Source of the DNA: Bilabrum cf. latius
Lineage: Eukaryota > Bigyra: Bicosoecida > Bigyra > Bicosoecida
Direction of reading: 5' to 3'
Assembly: GCA_965178125.1 (NCBI GenBank)
Contig: OZ237740.1
Span: 248,001-312,000, forward strand
DNA: 64,000 nucleotides
The notes beneath the pieces are model-generated. The model had not been told where the DNA came from. It saw nothing but the letters and a program-made list of their open reading frames with translations, and searched no databases. This document shows positions 1 to 12,928 of the stretch, in pieces; positions within the stretch are counted from its first letter, which is position 1, and the number at the start of each line of letters is the position of its first letter. The translations under genes and the position numbers were made by a program.

Positions 1-1403
1 GCCGGGGTGCGCATCTCGTACACCTCGATGGCGCGGTCTGCGCCGTGCACTGCAACGAACCTCCCCGAGCGATCGGAAGTCACGGTGACGACTCGCTTGT
101 CGGGGGCATACCGCGCAACGCCGCCCATCGCAGAAATGTGCTCAGGCTGCGCCACGTCAGAGTCCATCGTGCCGATCCCACCACCGCCGCTTAGGAACGC
201 CTCAATCACAGATTTTGGCTCGCCTGAGGCGGCCGAGGAAGAGGAGGCTACTGCGGCATCGGACGAGCGGCCGGCCGTCTTGAGCAGCGCCCTGTGCCCG
301 GCGGCAGTCGTGGTTCGCATAGCAAACAAGCGGAGCTGCCCGTCGGCACTGCCAGTGATGACCCTGAAAGGCGCGCTCTCGCCGTCAACGCCTGCACGCC
401 CCGCCGCCACCTGGATGGCGTCCGTCGTGGCGGCGGTCCCTTCCCCGGCAGATGCGCCAGGTGCTTCAATGCCGCTGGAGGACATCGCAGCTCTGCCCCT
501 CTTCCTCGAACCCGCCGAAGACGCACCAGCGACGGCTGCCTGCGCACTCCCACCACCCGCTGACGGGCTGGAAAACGCCCCCGTCGCGCCCACCACCTCT
601 AGGTCCCATACCTCGTTCCTGTGACTGTGCACGGTCTGCACGCACGACTACGTCTCGAGATCCCACACCTTGAGCGTGGAGTCCTTGCTCGACGTAAGCA
701 GCCGGAGATCGTTGGCTGACCCCACACCAGAGGAAGCAGAAGGAGCAGACCCAGCCGCACGGCCCCTCTTCCTGGCTGGTGGCCCGCCTGGTGGGGCTGT
801 GCCTCCCACCCGACCCTCCTTGGGCACGAGCTTGCAGGCAGTCACTTCATCCCTGTGGCCCATCAATCGGCAGATGCCCGCCTGTGCCGCAACATCCCAC
901 ACGATCGCGGTGGTGTCCCGTGACGCGCTGGCGACAAACGCGCACTCCTCATCGAAGCTCAGGCACGACACGGCCTTACGATGGCCCTTGAACGTGCACT
1001 GGCGCTCACCGTTGCGCATATCAAACACCCTTACTGAGCCATCGGAGTAGCCTACCGCCGTGCTGAATCCATTCGAGCCAACAGCGACCGCACTCACCTG
1101 CGCGGGGAGGTCCAGCCCGGTCCGGTCTTCCTCGGAAGCGAGGCGCCTCAACTGCGAGCAGGTAGCAGAACACCAAACAGGACAAAATTATAAATGTTCT
1201 ACGACGCACCCCTGATAACCGTAACGCATTGGCGAGCGTGGCCTCCTCACAATTGTACCAGTCTTCACGCTCCATACGTGAGCATCCTCCAGTCCGCCGG
1301 ACACGGCGACATCTCCCGCCGGAGTAGTATCTACATTACACTGAGGTGATGTTACAATACCGAAGCTAGAGCGTTGCTTGTACCGAAGATAGGTTTTCTG
1401 CAT
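1..1403 (-). CDS. WDR3: WDR3/UTP12 (Dip2) WD40 protein, N-terminal part
   Basis: U3 snoRNP / small-subunit processome WD40 protein acting in 18S rRNA maturation in the nucleolus. Exon 1 runs 1403-1251 (start ATG at 1403) and opens with MQKTYLRYKQRSSFGIV, like the N-terminus of yeast Dip2 and human WDR3. A 99-bp intron (1250-1152, GTGAGG...GCAG) is followed by exon 2, 1151 down to the window edge. Several WD repeats are visible, including SASRDTTAIVWDV and SSKDSTLKVWDLET. An in-frame TAG at 648-650 follows WDLET, and coding continues at once with SCVQTVHSHRNEVW. Human WDR3 reads WDLDTQHCFKT here, so the TAG aligns with Gln. The frame then stays open to position 1 and the C-terminal half lies outside. 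A low-complexity Ala/Ser-rich insertion follows the second visible repeat block. Family assignment is firm; the Gln reading is inferred from this and other genes. Confidence 0.9.
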
Positions 1404-1629
1404 TGTGCTCGAAACAGAGGGACTTGCAGTTGTGCTTCGCTAGAATTTCAGGGATAGGCGATGCACTTGAGCTTTGCAGTCCCAAGGAGCCACTCAAGTA
1501 CTGCCAGATATGTCGATGCTGAAAATATAGGGTAGTAGCTATCGTAACAATTCCAATATTTGGTATTTTTACGTTTCTCAAGGAATAAGCATGATGGAAC
1601 GTTCGTGAACTATTTATTCCCTTCCAAGT
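1404..1629. other. Intergenic spacer between WDR3 and the EF-hand gene
   Basis: About 226 bp, AT-richer than its neighbours. It lies 5' of the WDR3 start (1403) and 3' of the EF-hand gene stop (1630), both on the minus strand. It probably holds the WDR3 promoter and the 3' UTR of the upstream gene. No convincing coding or RNA signal was seen. Confidence 0.5.
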
Positions 1630-4600
1630 TCAGCGCGACTGGAGGCCGCCGGCCGGTATAATCGCGTACTTGTCGCAGATCCGTGTGAACGCCATCGGAA
1701 GCACCACATCTCCCTGGTCATCCTCATCCTCCGAATCGCTCTCTCCAGCCGACGGCCTGGCGATCGGCATGCCCCCGAACCCCCCGCTCTCCTCCTTGGA
1801 CATCTCCACGCTGAGCTCGTGCGCCTCCGAGAAGAACTGCAAAATTGTCTTGTCGGTCAGTGCGCGACGGGGAGAAGCACCTCCCGCCCCGCCCTTCCTC
1901 AGCCCAAGCACCTCGGCCGCACGAGTTGTGCCGGTGCGCTTGCTCTTCCTGCCGGCGTCCTTCACTGCTGCCTGCGCCAGCGACTTGACGATCTTGGAGA
2001 ACTCGCCCACGCTAAGCACACCATCACCGTTATCGTCGTACTCGTCATACATCCTAGTGAGAACCTCCTTCTCCCATCCCTGCCGAGCCTCAAAGATCGC
2101 GACACAAACGTCGATGAAGTGGTCAAAGTCGACCACTGGAGTCTCGGGGTTCAGCTTTGCACTCGTCGCACCCGAAGCCTCCGATGCCGCACCTTCCGTG
2201 CTGCTGCCAGCGACGCTTCCCCTTGCTGCGCCTGAATCTGCTTCTGTGCTGGTGATGGCCGCGGGACGAAACCCACCGTAGGACCCAGCCGCCCTGGAGG
2301 TCTTCGGCTCGCTCAGCTCCAGTTTACCCACCACCGTGGCAGCGATCTGCTCCGCCGTTCCACCTTTCTCGCGAAGGGCCTTGGCTCCTGCATCGTCCTA
2401 TGCCTGGCCCACCGGCATGGCCATGGACACCAGCGCCGACTGGAGCCTGGCCTGCGCATCGACTGGGAATCTCAGCCGCTCAGGGTCCATGAAAGCGACC
2501 GATTTCTGGTGCGTGAACACGAACATGGCGGCGTTCAGCGCGTCCGTCAGCTGGATCGGGCACTGTCCCTCCCGCTTGTGCCTCAGGATCACCGCCTTGA
2601 ATCTGGGGAACAACTCACGGTGGAGGGCTAGCACGAATGCGCCCAGCCTGTAGCTGAACTGGCCCGGCTTCACCACGCCGAGCGCCTGCCCGAATGTTCT
2701 CACTCGGCTAGAAGCACCTTTGTACTTTTGAATGGCCTCTACCAGATTCACGATGTGCTGGTCCACGATGCTGGGCAGCCCGTACTTCTGCAACAGGTAG
2801 TCCTTGATGTAAGCATCCAGGCTCTGCCGTTCGTCTCCCCGTTCGTCGTCATTCTTGTCCTCCACAATCTTGTGCTCTATGATGTCGTACGCGAGAGACA
2901 GGGCACCGGTCAGGTTCAGTCGCTTCATCTTGCCGGGCCCACGCTTGGTGGATCCCTTCGCCTCGCGCACGCCGGCCTTCTTGATGTACTTGCGCCAGGG
3001 GCTGTACTTTGCCTCAGGATCCTCGAAAAACTTCTTCTTGCCGGATGCCTTTGCTGCCCGCGCGGCCGCCTCCAGCTCTTCCTGCTTGGCCTGGCCGATT
3101 GCGGTCCGGATCCGCAGGGGCAGAAACTTGATGGCCCGTTGCACCGGCAGCTTGTGCATCAGCAGCTCGACCAGCGCCTTGCGATCCTCCAGGCCTAGAT
3201 CATCCCTGAACGGCTTGCGCAGAGGACCGTGCGCCTCAAGTGATGCCTTCACAACGCTCTCAACAGCGTGCCCCTTCATCACGTCGAGCAGGTCCCGCAG
3301 CAGCTTGCCCTGCTCGGCGTCGCTGACCGCGTCCAGCTTGACCACCTGCTCCTTTTGCTCATCCGTAAGCTCCATGCTGTCAAATCCGTCCAGACTGTCG
3401 CGGTCGCCATCTGAAGGCCCACCAGCTCCCGAGGCGGGCTGGCCATCGTCCTCGTCATCATCGCCTGCCTCATCGTGCACACCGGCTCCAGCACCGGCGG
3501 CCCCCAAGCTCGCTGCAGATGCCCCAATCAGCATGGCCGGAGTGCGCGCGCCCTGCATGTACTTGAGTAGCCCTAGGGCGTAATCGCCTGGCTTCATCAC
3601 CCGCACCACGCCCTCGTCCACCAGTGTCGTGTCGCGCTCCTCGAGCAGCGCGTGCAGCTCGTCCTGGTCCAGCAGCCGAGCATCGCTGCCCACAAGGAAT
3701 CGGATGGCCGCACCGCGCTGCCAGGTGGGCAGCTGCCGCAGCAGGCGCGGCAGGGCCATCCCGATAGCCTGCTTGCCGGCCGCGTCTGCTGCATTCACGA
3801 TGATATCTGCAGCCTGGCGCGTTGCCTTGTCGTGGTACTTGGCTGAGGGCTCTTGCGCCTCCTCTCCATCCAGGAGCGTCTTCCTGAAGTGCTCCTTTAC
3901 CACGGTTGACACGAGGCGAACGGCATCCGTGTGCTTGGCGTCCTGCCGGTGAATCACCACTGAGGCTGCTTGCTGCACTGCCATGTCCACTGGCGCGTCG
4001 TCGCCCAGGAGCTCGGCCAGGATCTGCTTCAGTAGGTGGGGCGAGACCTCTGAGATGGATTTTTTGATGAACGTGACGCGATCCTCGTCGCTCCCGAGGC
4101 CACCGAACGCGTCCACGCAGCCGTCTACGGTTGCCAGCCTCTGCTTCAGCTCCTCTACCTGCTGCCCCTGTGTCTGCTTCTGGTTCGACATAGCCAATAC
4201 CTGGGTCTTGAGTGCCACCTGACGCGACTTGTTGAAGGCTGACTTCCACTTGTCTACCACGACCGAGCGTCGCCGTACTCCTTCCAGCTCCGTCTGCCTC
4301 GCTTCCTCCCACTGCACCAGCGCCCCCTTGAGGCCATCGATCACCCGCGCCAGCCGCCTCTTGTCGGACTTGAGGCGCTCTGCGCTGGTGAACCAAGGCC
4401 TCAGTCTGTAGTACCGCAGCAGCGCCGTGGATCCAGCCACTCCCGCCCGAGCCCCGGCAAGCTTCTGCTCCAGCCTACGCACGTACTCCGTGCTTGCGAG
4501 CACTGCAGGGGCCGACTGGTCGACCCCGGCAGCTGTTGCCTCCGTGGCTGCTATCCTCTTGGCCTCCTGCAGCTCGGCCCAAATCTGCTGCACGTACTCT

Positions 4601-6186
4601 TCCTGGTCCCTGCTGTCACCATCCGTGGCCTCCTGGCCGTCTTCGTACACTGACCTCGCCAGGACGTTGCGGACGAGTCGCATGAGTGGCTGATACCTGC
4701 CCACGTGCCTCTCAAGCTCTTCTAGAACCTCGAAGGCGCATGCAGTGGGCAGCTCAACGGGGTCGCCAACGGCGCCGTTCGAGGCAACCACAGCCCCACT
4801 GTCGCCCAGCCCGTCTCTTCCCTCGGCCGCCCGACTGAAAACGAGCGCGCGCCGGAGCTTGGCTTCGAGGCCGATGGCAGGACTGGCAAACCCGGCCCCA
4901 GCCTCCCTGGCGTACGATTCCTGCCACTCCTGCACCATGAGCACCTTGCTCTCTTCCGATGACAGCTGCTGCCTGAGGTGCTCGCGACTGAGGTGGATGA
5001 CGGGGGGAAGTGGCGCGGGCCGGATGGATCGAACCAGCTGTTCCCCGGTGGGGCCCATCTCCTCCTCACCGAGCCCGGGCAAGGAAGCCAGGCTGCCCCG
5101 CCCCATGCCCCCGGTCATAGAAGCCTAGGAGGAAACGGAGCCGAACCCCTGCCTGCTGAGCTGCAATCCCACTGCGGAGCTGTCCATTAGGCTGCCGGGG
5201 TGCTGCCGACCGCTGCTCGCGTCACCGCGGCCGCCGTCCCCTTGCGCACCTCCAGCGGCGTGCTTTGCCATGCTTCGCTGGAGTTCCCTGCGAACCGATA
5301 TGGGCATCTGATCCGATCCATGGGGCAGGGCCCATTCGGGGAGGTCGTACTCGGTCCCCTTCTCCACCTTGCGCTGTGACGAGTGCGACCGATCCACCCC
5401 GGCACTGTCGCGATGGCTCGCTACCCCCATGTACCGCTTGGTCGCAAGGGAAGCGCCCAAACCGGAAGTAGACGATGATGGCGACGCGAAGCTGCGCGCA
5501 GCCTGCGGCGTGCGTGCGCGCCTGAAACCCGTGGCCGCGCTGCCACCCGACGACTTGGTAGGCGAGCGATAGGACGTGTCTGTCCCCTGCAGCGGTCCTG
5601 CTTGGCCCCTGCCCCGGCCCAAAGCGGCTCTGTGAGCGACTTCCGCGGTGCTGCCTCGAACGGTCGGTTTATTTCCACGCATACCATTTCTGCTGCTTGT
5701 GCTGGTGCCTGGTCGGTGGGAATCCCCGCCGAGCACTTGCTCTCCGATGGTGCTGCGCTCTAACCCGAACCCGCTCAGATCAGACGCTTGCGGATGCGCG
5801 TTGGCAAACGAGCGCAGGAGTGCTGCAGATGGCTACGAGCCTATAGATGCTACGCTTTCTGTCCCGACTCCGTCTTGCTCCTTGCCGCCAGCCTGCGAAT
5901 GCCTTGGCATAACATCGGCGCTCTGCAAACCTCGCAGCGCGATTCCGGGTGATGCTGCAAATGCGTGTTTCCTTGCCGTAAGCGACGATTGTGGCTATAC
6001 AATGGAAGCTGTCACGGGGTTCTGAGAAGTCGGAACGTGCATTCCACCAACAATCGCAAAGCCTCGAGGTGGCCGTCCGCCGTGCGCTGCCCCATCTCTT
6101 GCAATTTTTCGGTACCCAGAGCCTGCTGCTTCAAGAAGTGATTGATATTGCTTCTTCTTAATCTCTCGTACGCGAGCTTCATCCAT
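1630..6186 (-). CDS. Large EF-hand, coiled-coil protein (about 1,518 aa) with four in-frame UAG codons
   Basis: One continuous frame from ATG at 6186 (an in-frame TGA lies just upstream) to TGA at 1630. It is interrupted only by TAG at 5995, 5833, 5125 and 2398 (low coordinates), each followed directly by more sequence of the same style. The first ~400 residues are Ser/Gly-rich and disordered. The middle ~900 are helical and charged, with coiled-coil stretches around QEWQESYAREAG and LEELERHVGRYQPLMR; the latter vaguely recalls TSNAXIP1-type axonemal proteins, a weak resemblance. Near residue 1,370 is a canonical EF-hand, MYDEYDDNGDGVLSVGEF, with Asp, Asn, Asp and the final Glu in the Ca2+-ligand positions. 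A second, degenerate helix pair follows. No introns are needed. Function is not known; a calcium-regulated cytoskeletal or ciliary role is only a guess. Confidence 0.8.
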
Positions 6187-6313
6187 AACTCCTCAATGAG
6201 GCCGTATGTGGCATCAAGCACAATCGATCCGTTCATCGCAAGCCGTGGTCGCAAGTGCACTGTACTGTAAGTCTAATCCTTTGCCTCTCCACTCCTCGCT
6301 TCTGCTTGAAGTG
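6187..6313. promoter_or_regulatory. Divergent promoter region
   Basis: The EF-hand gene starts leftward at 6186 and the secreted-protein gene rightward at 6314, leaving 127 bp. Both promoters and 5' UTRs must lie here or overlap the genes. No core motif could be assigned by eye. Confidence 0.4.
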
Positions 6314-7552
6314 ATGCTAAACCTCTGCCTGATTCTCATCCCAAGTGTACTTATCATTGGCGGGAGGGCCACGTGCAACAACCAAGCGGATTGCTCTCTA
6401 AATGGCGACTGCGTAGCAGGCGGTTGTAGTTGCGATCCAGGTTGGGTCGGAGATACCTGTGGCGAACTGGACCTACTTCCAACGCCACCAACAGCTGGGT
6501 ACTTTAATACATCAGAGTACAGCTGGGGGGGTCTGCCCATCCAAGGAAGCAGTCAAAACGGCGAAGGAGCAGAGTGGCACCTGTTCGCAGCGGCGTTCGA
6601 GTTCGGCTGCAAGCTAGAGTCCTGGAAAACAAATAGCCGGGTCATCCGAGCGACATCGCAGTCAGGGCCACTCGGACCATACAAGTTCTCTGACGAGGTG
6701 CTGCCTGCATTCGCTCACAATCCGGCCCCTCGCGTAGCACCGGACGGCTCAGTTGTCTTGTATTTCATTGGTGGGTGGAAGCGAACACCAGTGAAATGCA
6801 GCAACAGCAGCAGCCAATCGATCGCAGATTTTAGCTACAGCAATGCCGCTGCTGAGCTGATTCCATCGAAATCAGTCGGCTGGACACCGGACTGCGGCCC
6901 GCCCCCGCTCAACAGCGGGTGTGGCATCCACATGGTGCACGCCCCCAGCCCCTCGGGCCCATGGAGCAAGGTCCAGTACGTGAACGTGACGAACGCGCAG
7001 TGGGCGTGCGCTCGCACGAACCCAGCCGCGTGGATCCTCCCGAACGGCACCGTGTTCCTGGGGATGAATGCGGGGTACTGCCACGATCGAGACGAACAGC
7101 TGGCGCTTGCGTGGTCCCCCAACGGATACAAGGGCCCGTACAGCATGCGAGTGAACGGGCCAGTCATACCGGGGGGGTTTAGGGACGAGGATCCCTTCCT
7201 ATGGAGCAACAAGAGGGGCTGGCACATGCTTGCGCACGGCTTCCAGTCGCAGGCCCTTGAGGGCAGGCTGGCCTACTCACCCGATGGACTCCAATGGACC
7301 ATGTCCCCGCTACCGGCTTACAACCGAAGCATCGCGTTCACGAACGGTACCAACATCGAGGCAGCCACGGTACAGAGGCCGCAGATTCTCTTCGACCCCG
7401 ACTCTGACCCGAAGGACCCCACCCCTGTGGCCCTGTGGAATGGGGTGGGCATCGGGACCCAGGCAAACAGCCACACACTCGTGCGGCCGATCAACACGGC
7501 GGCGGGGCGCGAGGCGCTGCGGGTGCATGCAGCAGGCGTGCAAGCATTCTGA
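6314..7552 (+). CDS. Secreted EGF-like / five-bladed beta-propeller (GH43-like fold) protein
   Basis: 412 residues ending at TGA. The frame is open upstream to 6206, but ATG 6314 gives a clean signal peptide (MLNLCLILIPSVLIIGG) and is preferred. An EGF-like module with six cysteines follows (about residues 20-48, CNNQADCSLNGDC...CSCDPGWVGDTC). The rest resembles the beta-propeller of glycoside hydrolase families 32/43: repeated blade-like segments with GPLGPYKF, APRVAPDGSVVLYFIGG, SGPWSKVQY, NPAAWILPNGTVFL and RDEDPFLW. The RDEDPFLW motif recalls the central acidic residues of such folds, but I cannot assign the catalytic triad. Several N-x-S/T sequons fit a secreted glycoprotein. No in-frame TAG occurs. 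A role in extracellular polysaccharide binding or cleavage is inferred. Confidence 0.7.
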   Translation: MLNLCLILIPSVLIIGGRATCNNQADCSLNGDCVAGGCSCDPGWVGDTCGELDLLPTPPTAGYFNTSEYSWGGLPIQGSSQNGEGAEWHLFAAAFEFGCKLESWKTNSRVIRATSQSGPLGPYKFSDEVLPAFAHNPAPRVAPDGSVVLYFIGGWKRTPVKCSNSSSQSIADFSYSNAAAELIPSKSVGWTPDCGPPPLNSGCGIHMVHAPSPSGPWSKVQYVNVTNAQWACARTNPAAWILPNGTVFLGMNAGYCHDRDEQLALAWSPNGYKGPYSMRVNGPVIPGGFRDEDPFLWSNKRGWHMLAHGFQSQALEGRLAYSPDGLQWTMSPLPAYNRSIAFTNGTNIEAATVQRPQILFDPDSDPKDPTPVALWNGVGIGTQANSHTLVRPINTAAGREALRVHAAGVQAF

Positions 7553-7735
7553 TACGAGATACGATACTAAAAAAGTGGTGGGCCCCGGGGACTGGCAGTC
7601 GGAAGCTCAACAGGGTTTACCAAGCCAGGGTAGGACTGTCCTCCTGGCCCCCCGGCGAGGACCAGTGCTCTCTTGTGGTTGCGATTCTGGCCTGATTCAC
7701 CGGATCAATATTGTGGTTTTGCTTACAGTGACATA
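7553..7735. other. Convergent 3' region
   Basis: Between the TGA of the secreted-protein gene (7552) and the TGA array of the FERM gene on the other strand. Presumed 3' UTRs and polyadenylation sites; no gene seen. Confidence 0.4.
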
Positions 7736-7762
7736 TCATCATCATCATCATCATCATCATCA
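7736..7762 (-). repeat. (ATC/GAT)n microsatellite forming nine consecutive in-frame UGA stops
   Basis: Nine ATC units on the plus strand. Read on the minus strand in the frame of the FERM-IQ gene, the array gives nine consecutive TGA codons right after the last sense codon (AGC), the first at 7760-7762. Confidence 0.85.
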
Positions 7763-8920
7763 GCTGCCTTGCGCCTCGAGAGCCTCCTCCAGCAGCTTGT
7801 CGAACTTCTCCCTGCCCTTGCAGCCCCGCCAGAAGGCTTGAATCTTGGTGGCCGCCGCTTCATTGATCATCTTCGACCTAAGCTTGTAGCCCCTAAACAC
7901 TGCCTGCACAACAATCGCGGCTCTCTCTAGTGCCGAACTAGACCCGCTGAGTCGCAAGGCGAGTCCCAGTGCTGCGTGGTCGTGCTGGCCATGACCAGCC
8001 GCGCCACCGCCAGCCGCACCACCTGCCCCTGCCCCTGCCCCTGCACCTCTCGCCGCAGCCGCTGGCGCCTTGCCCGCCCCACCGGCCTTCTACTTCGCCT
8101 TAATCTCAGCCACCAGCTGCAAGGCATACGCCGTCAAATGGTCCGAAATTGCCCTTCCCTCCCTCGTCACGTACTGGAACATCGCCCCCCTTGTGGCTGA
8201 CGCGGCCTGCGTGGCTGGCCCAGGCCTCGAGACGGTCTTCTTCAGCTCGACGTAGAACTGCCCGTCAGATCTGTAGCCCCACCTGTACATTTCCACTAGA
8301 GAATACGATGCTACCATGCTTTTGGTGCTCCCGTCCAGAACCAGCAGTCCGGTGCAGCCCACTGCAAGCAGCTACTGGGAGGCGATGGTGGGGTGGAACT
8401 CCTGCACCACCGGGAACAACTCGCACCCGAAAAACGGGAGCTGCTCTCGGAGAGACTGCACGTAGTGCTTATTCGGGGCTGTCTTGACTTCCGGTTTGAG
8501 CGTCTTCCACGCTGCCAGGATGGTGGTTTCCCAGATGGAGCTGTGCTTAGTGGGCAGCAGCGAGGCCGGTACGAGCCCACGGAGGTGGGTGGTGATGCTG
8601 CCTACCTTGTGGCTGCGGGTGTGACGTGGTGGTTGACAATAGGGGCAATAAGCGAAGTAAGGGGAGTGGGGTTGGGAGGGAAGATGATGGGGCTCGCTGC
8701 AGTCGGTGTCCCGAAGGTCCGGCTCACGTGTCTGGCTTGAACTCTCCAAACCTGGACTGCAACTGCGTGGCCGCCAGCTGCACTGCCTGGTCTGCCGACG
8801 TCGGATATATGCCGCACACTACATTATGAATGGTCTGCAGCGTCAATAGATACCGGATTACGCGGTCGTCTACGTCCATCAAACTTGCCATGAAGAGGTG
8901 AATCTTGAGGATTAATCGAG
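7760..8920 (-). CDS. FERM-domain protein with C-terminal IQ motifs (3' exons)
   Basis: Two exons are clear. The upstream one, 8920-8728, begins after an AG acceptor and encodes the F1/F2 junction and F2 lobe (RLILKIHLFMASLMDVDDR, YPTSADQAVQLAATQLQ). A 130-bp intron (8727-8598, GTGAGC...GCAG) joins in phase to 8597-7760, which encodes the end of F2 (GLVPASLLPT, WETTILAAWK) and the F3 lobe (LREQLPFFGCELFPVVQEF, LLAVGCTGLLVLDGS, YRWGYRSDGQFYVELKK). A Gly/Ala-rich linker and two IQ-type helices (IVVQAVFRGYKLRSK, ATKIQAFWRGCKGREK) then suggest calmodulin or light-chain binding. In-frame TAGs occur just before LLAVGCTG and after VAEIKAK. A MyTH4-FERM myosin or kinesin tail is possible; the upstream exons that would decide were not resolved. 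Confidence 0.75.
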
Positions 8921-9816
8921 CTGCCGGCAAGTCATTCACCTGCCACGCAACGGTGATGGGGACGACCGCAGCCTTCGCTGGAATTGCACGAGATACTGCG
9001 AAGCACCAGTTTAAGAGAGACGCGGATTTAGTTGAAACGAAAGCACGGGCCCTGCCACAATTCCATCAGAAGATCGGACTCGTTGCTTACCAGTTGCGCC
9101 ATCGTGCGACTCGTGCAAAGCAAAATATGGCGCCCATTTTAAAGACGTCTTCAGACCTATCCTAAAAAGAACGTCTGCAATTACCTGCTACGCTGTGGCT
9201 TCGTTCGGTACCCGTATATCGCGATAATTCATATCTAAGAAATACACCCGAACTCGGCTCTTGCCATCGTGCACGACTGTCGGCCCTGTCGTCGCCCTGC
9301 AGAAGCGAAGCATGGTAGATGCTGATTTGGTTGAATAGCATGCCTGAAACAAGCATTACGTAGCCTTTAGAGGCCCATGGAATGGATGAAATGACTCACA
9401 TGGCAATTTGGTTGGACAATAGAGACCACTATCAGGGACCCACAACCGGCCCCTCAGAACGGCTGTAAAACACAACTTGCTGGCGCAGAGCGAACAGGCT
9501 GCAGATGCAAATTCAGTGCAGTAGTACCCAAGAGAGGTTTCAATATCGAATCTCATTTAATCTATAATTGTTGCGTGCACCTAAATCGCGACGCTGGAAA
9601 CTGCGTGGGTATCCAAACACGACCACAGCGTTCAATCCACAGGCGTTAGAGTAAAACGGACCAGGCTGGCTGCATATTGTGGCATATTTTCTACATTACT
9701 GGGCCAGCTTCAGTAGACACTGCGTGGTGGCCACAGGCAAGCCACTCGGCGAGTCATCGGATCTCGCTCGGCTTTTTTGCTCCGCGCCCTTTACGCCGAG
9801 CACACAGGCGCTAGCA
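8921..9816. other. Unresolved region: 5' exons of the FERM gene and kinase promoter
   Basis: Upstream of the first clear FERM exon there must be more coding sequence on the minus strand (F1 lobe and beyond). A donor-like CTG|GTAAGC lies near 9100, but I could not chain exons with confidence. The right part (about 9560-9816) presumably holds the promoter and 5' UTR of the kinase. ORFs here are short and unconvincing. Confidence 0.35.
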
Positions 9817-11950
<2,134 letters not shown>

Positions 11951-12840
11951 GGTGGATGAACCGACTGAACGGTGCAGGCGAGCGAGCAAGCGAGCTCAAG
12001 GTCTCGTCTCCTAGGGTCTGGCCCTTGGTCCCAGCTGCCGTGTGAGCGCGCTGGCGGCCTGGCCTGGCATGCGGTGGGGTGAGGTGGTGGCACTGGGGTG
12101 CGGCGCTCGTGATCCAATCCAGAATGTGGGTGATCGCATGTGCCCCAGCGGAACCCTGCTGCGCTGGCCGTAGAACCTGGGCTTCAAAGCAAGCAATAGC
12201 CGCTTGCTTTGAAGGAAGGGGTGGCCTGTGCGAGGCTGTCCGTCGGTCGGTCGAAGTGTGTGAGTGTGTGTGCGTGTCTAGTAGCAGAGTGAGTTCTTTG
12301 ACCCAGAAATTGTATACCCGAGAATTGAGTATCCAAAAAGGATCAAACGAGCCGTCTAGACGTGGTGGGCACGAAGACATGCAAGCACCCACGGCTTGGA
12401 ATAGACTAGATCTATATCCCGGATCTAGGCCTGTAGGGCTCCTGCTGCAACGAGTTCAACTAATCGACAGTTCTTTGTCTTGAAACCAATCAATGCACGA
12501 ATCATGCTATTCGGCTCCACACCGCGGCATGTTTGTTGCGTCCCAGCAGAGCAACGCGAGAGATGCGCCAGGTTGGGTTGACACCAGGTGTGCAAACGGT
12601 GACTATGCCCTCGAAGGAGAGGAGCATGTCACCGTCCCGGAACTGGCGGTCCAACCTGGCGCATGGCTTCAAGCGTGTTGCACTGCCAGGCGCTGCCGTT
12701 GGGGCGTGGCGCGTCAATACTTGGGACCTGCTGGCCCGATGCTTCTGACAACAGACCGACACACATGGCTTCCCCCCGGCCGGAGAGTGTATGGGGTACC
12801 CACGTGGTGTGGTCATGGTGGCCAAGCAAGGGCCCTGCAG
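11951..12840. other. Convergent 3' UTR region
   Basis: Between the kinase stop (11950, +) and the candidate SECIS of selenoprotein S (-). Contains only frames without recognisable protein character; taken as the two 3' UTRs and spacer. Confidence 0.45.
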
Positions 12841-12877
12841 GTCAGCAGAATTGCACTGGGAGGCCAGAATCTGTCAT
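12841..12877 (-). promoter_or_regulatory. Candidate SECIS element
   Basis: On the minus strand, ATGAC (12877-12873) and CTGAC (12845-12841) could form the non-Watson-Crick quartet. CAGA/TCTG, TT/AA and CTGG/CCAG pairs could form a bulged helix between them, with CC in the apical position used in some SECIS instead of AA. It lies about 57 nt after the UGA. The apical loop is small and the lower helix weak, so this is tentative; the true element could be elsewhere in the 3' UTR. Confidence 0.3.
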
Positions 12878-12928
12878 TTTGTCGTCAGCAGCGAGGCATA
12901 TCAATCTATTTGCTTAATGCCCCGCTGC

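Noticed and set aside
248-5190. Long antisense ORFs opposite WDR3 and the EF-hand gene
   Set aside because: Shadows of GC-rich coding sequence with biased composition; the sense frames hold recognisable domains and cross only TAG.
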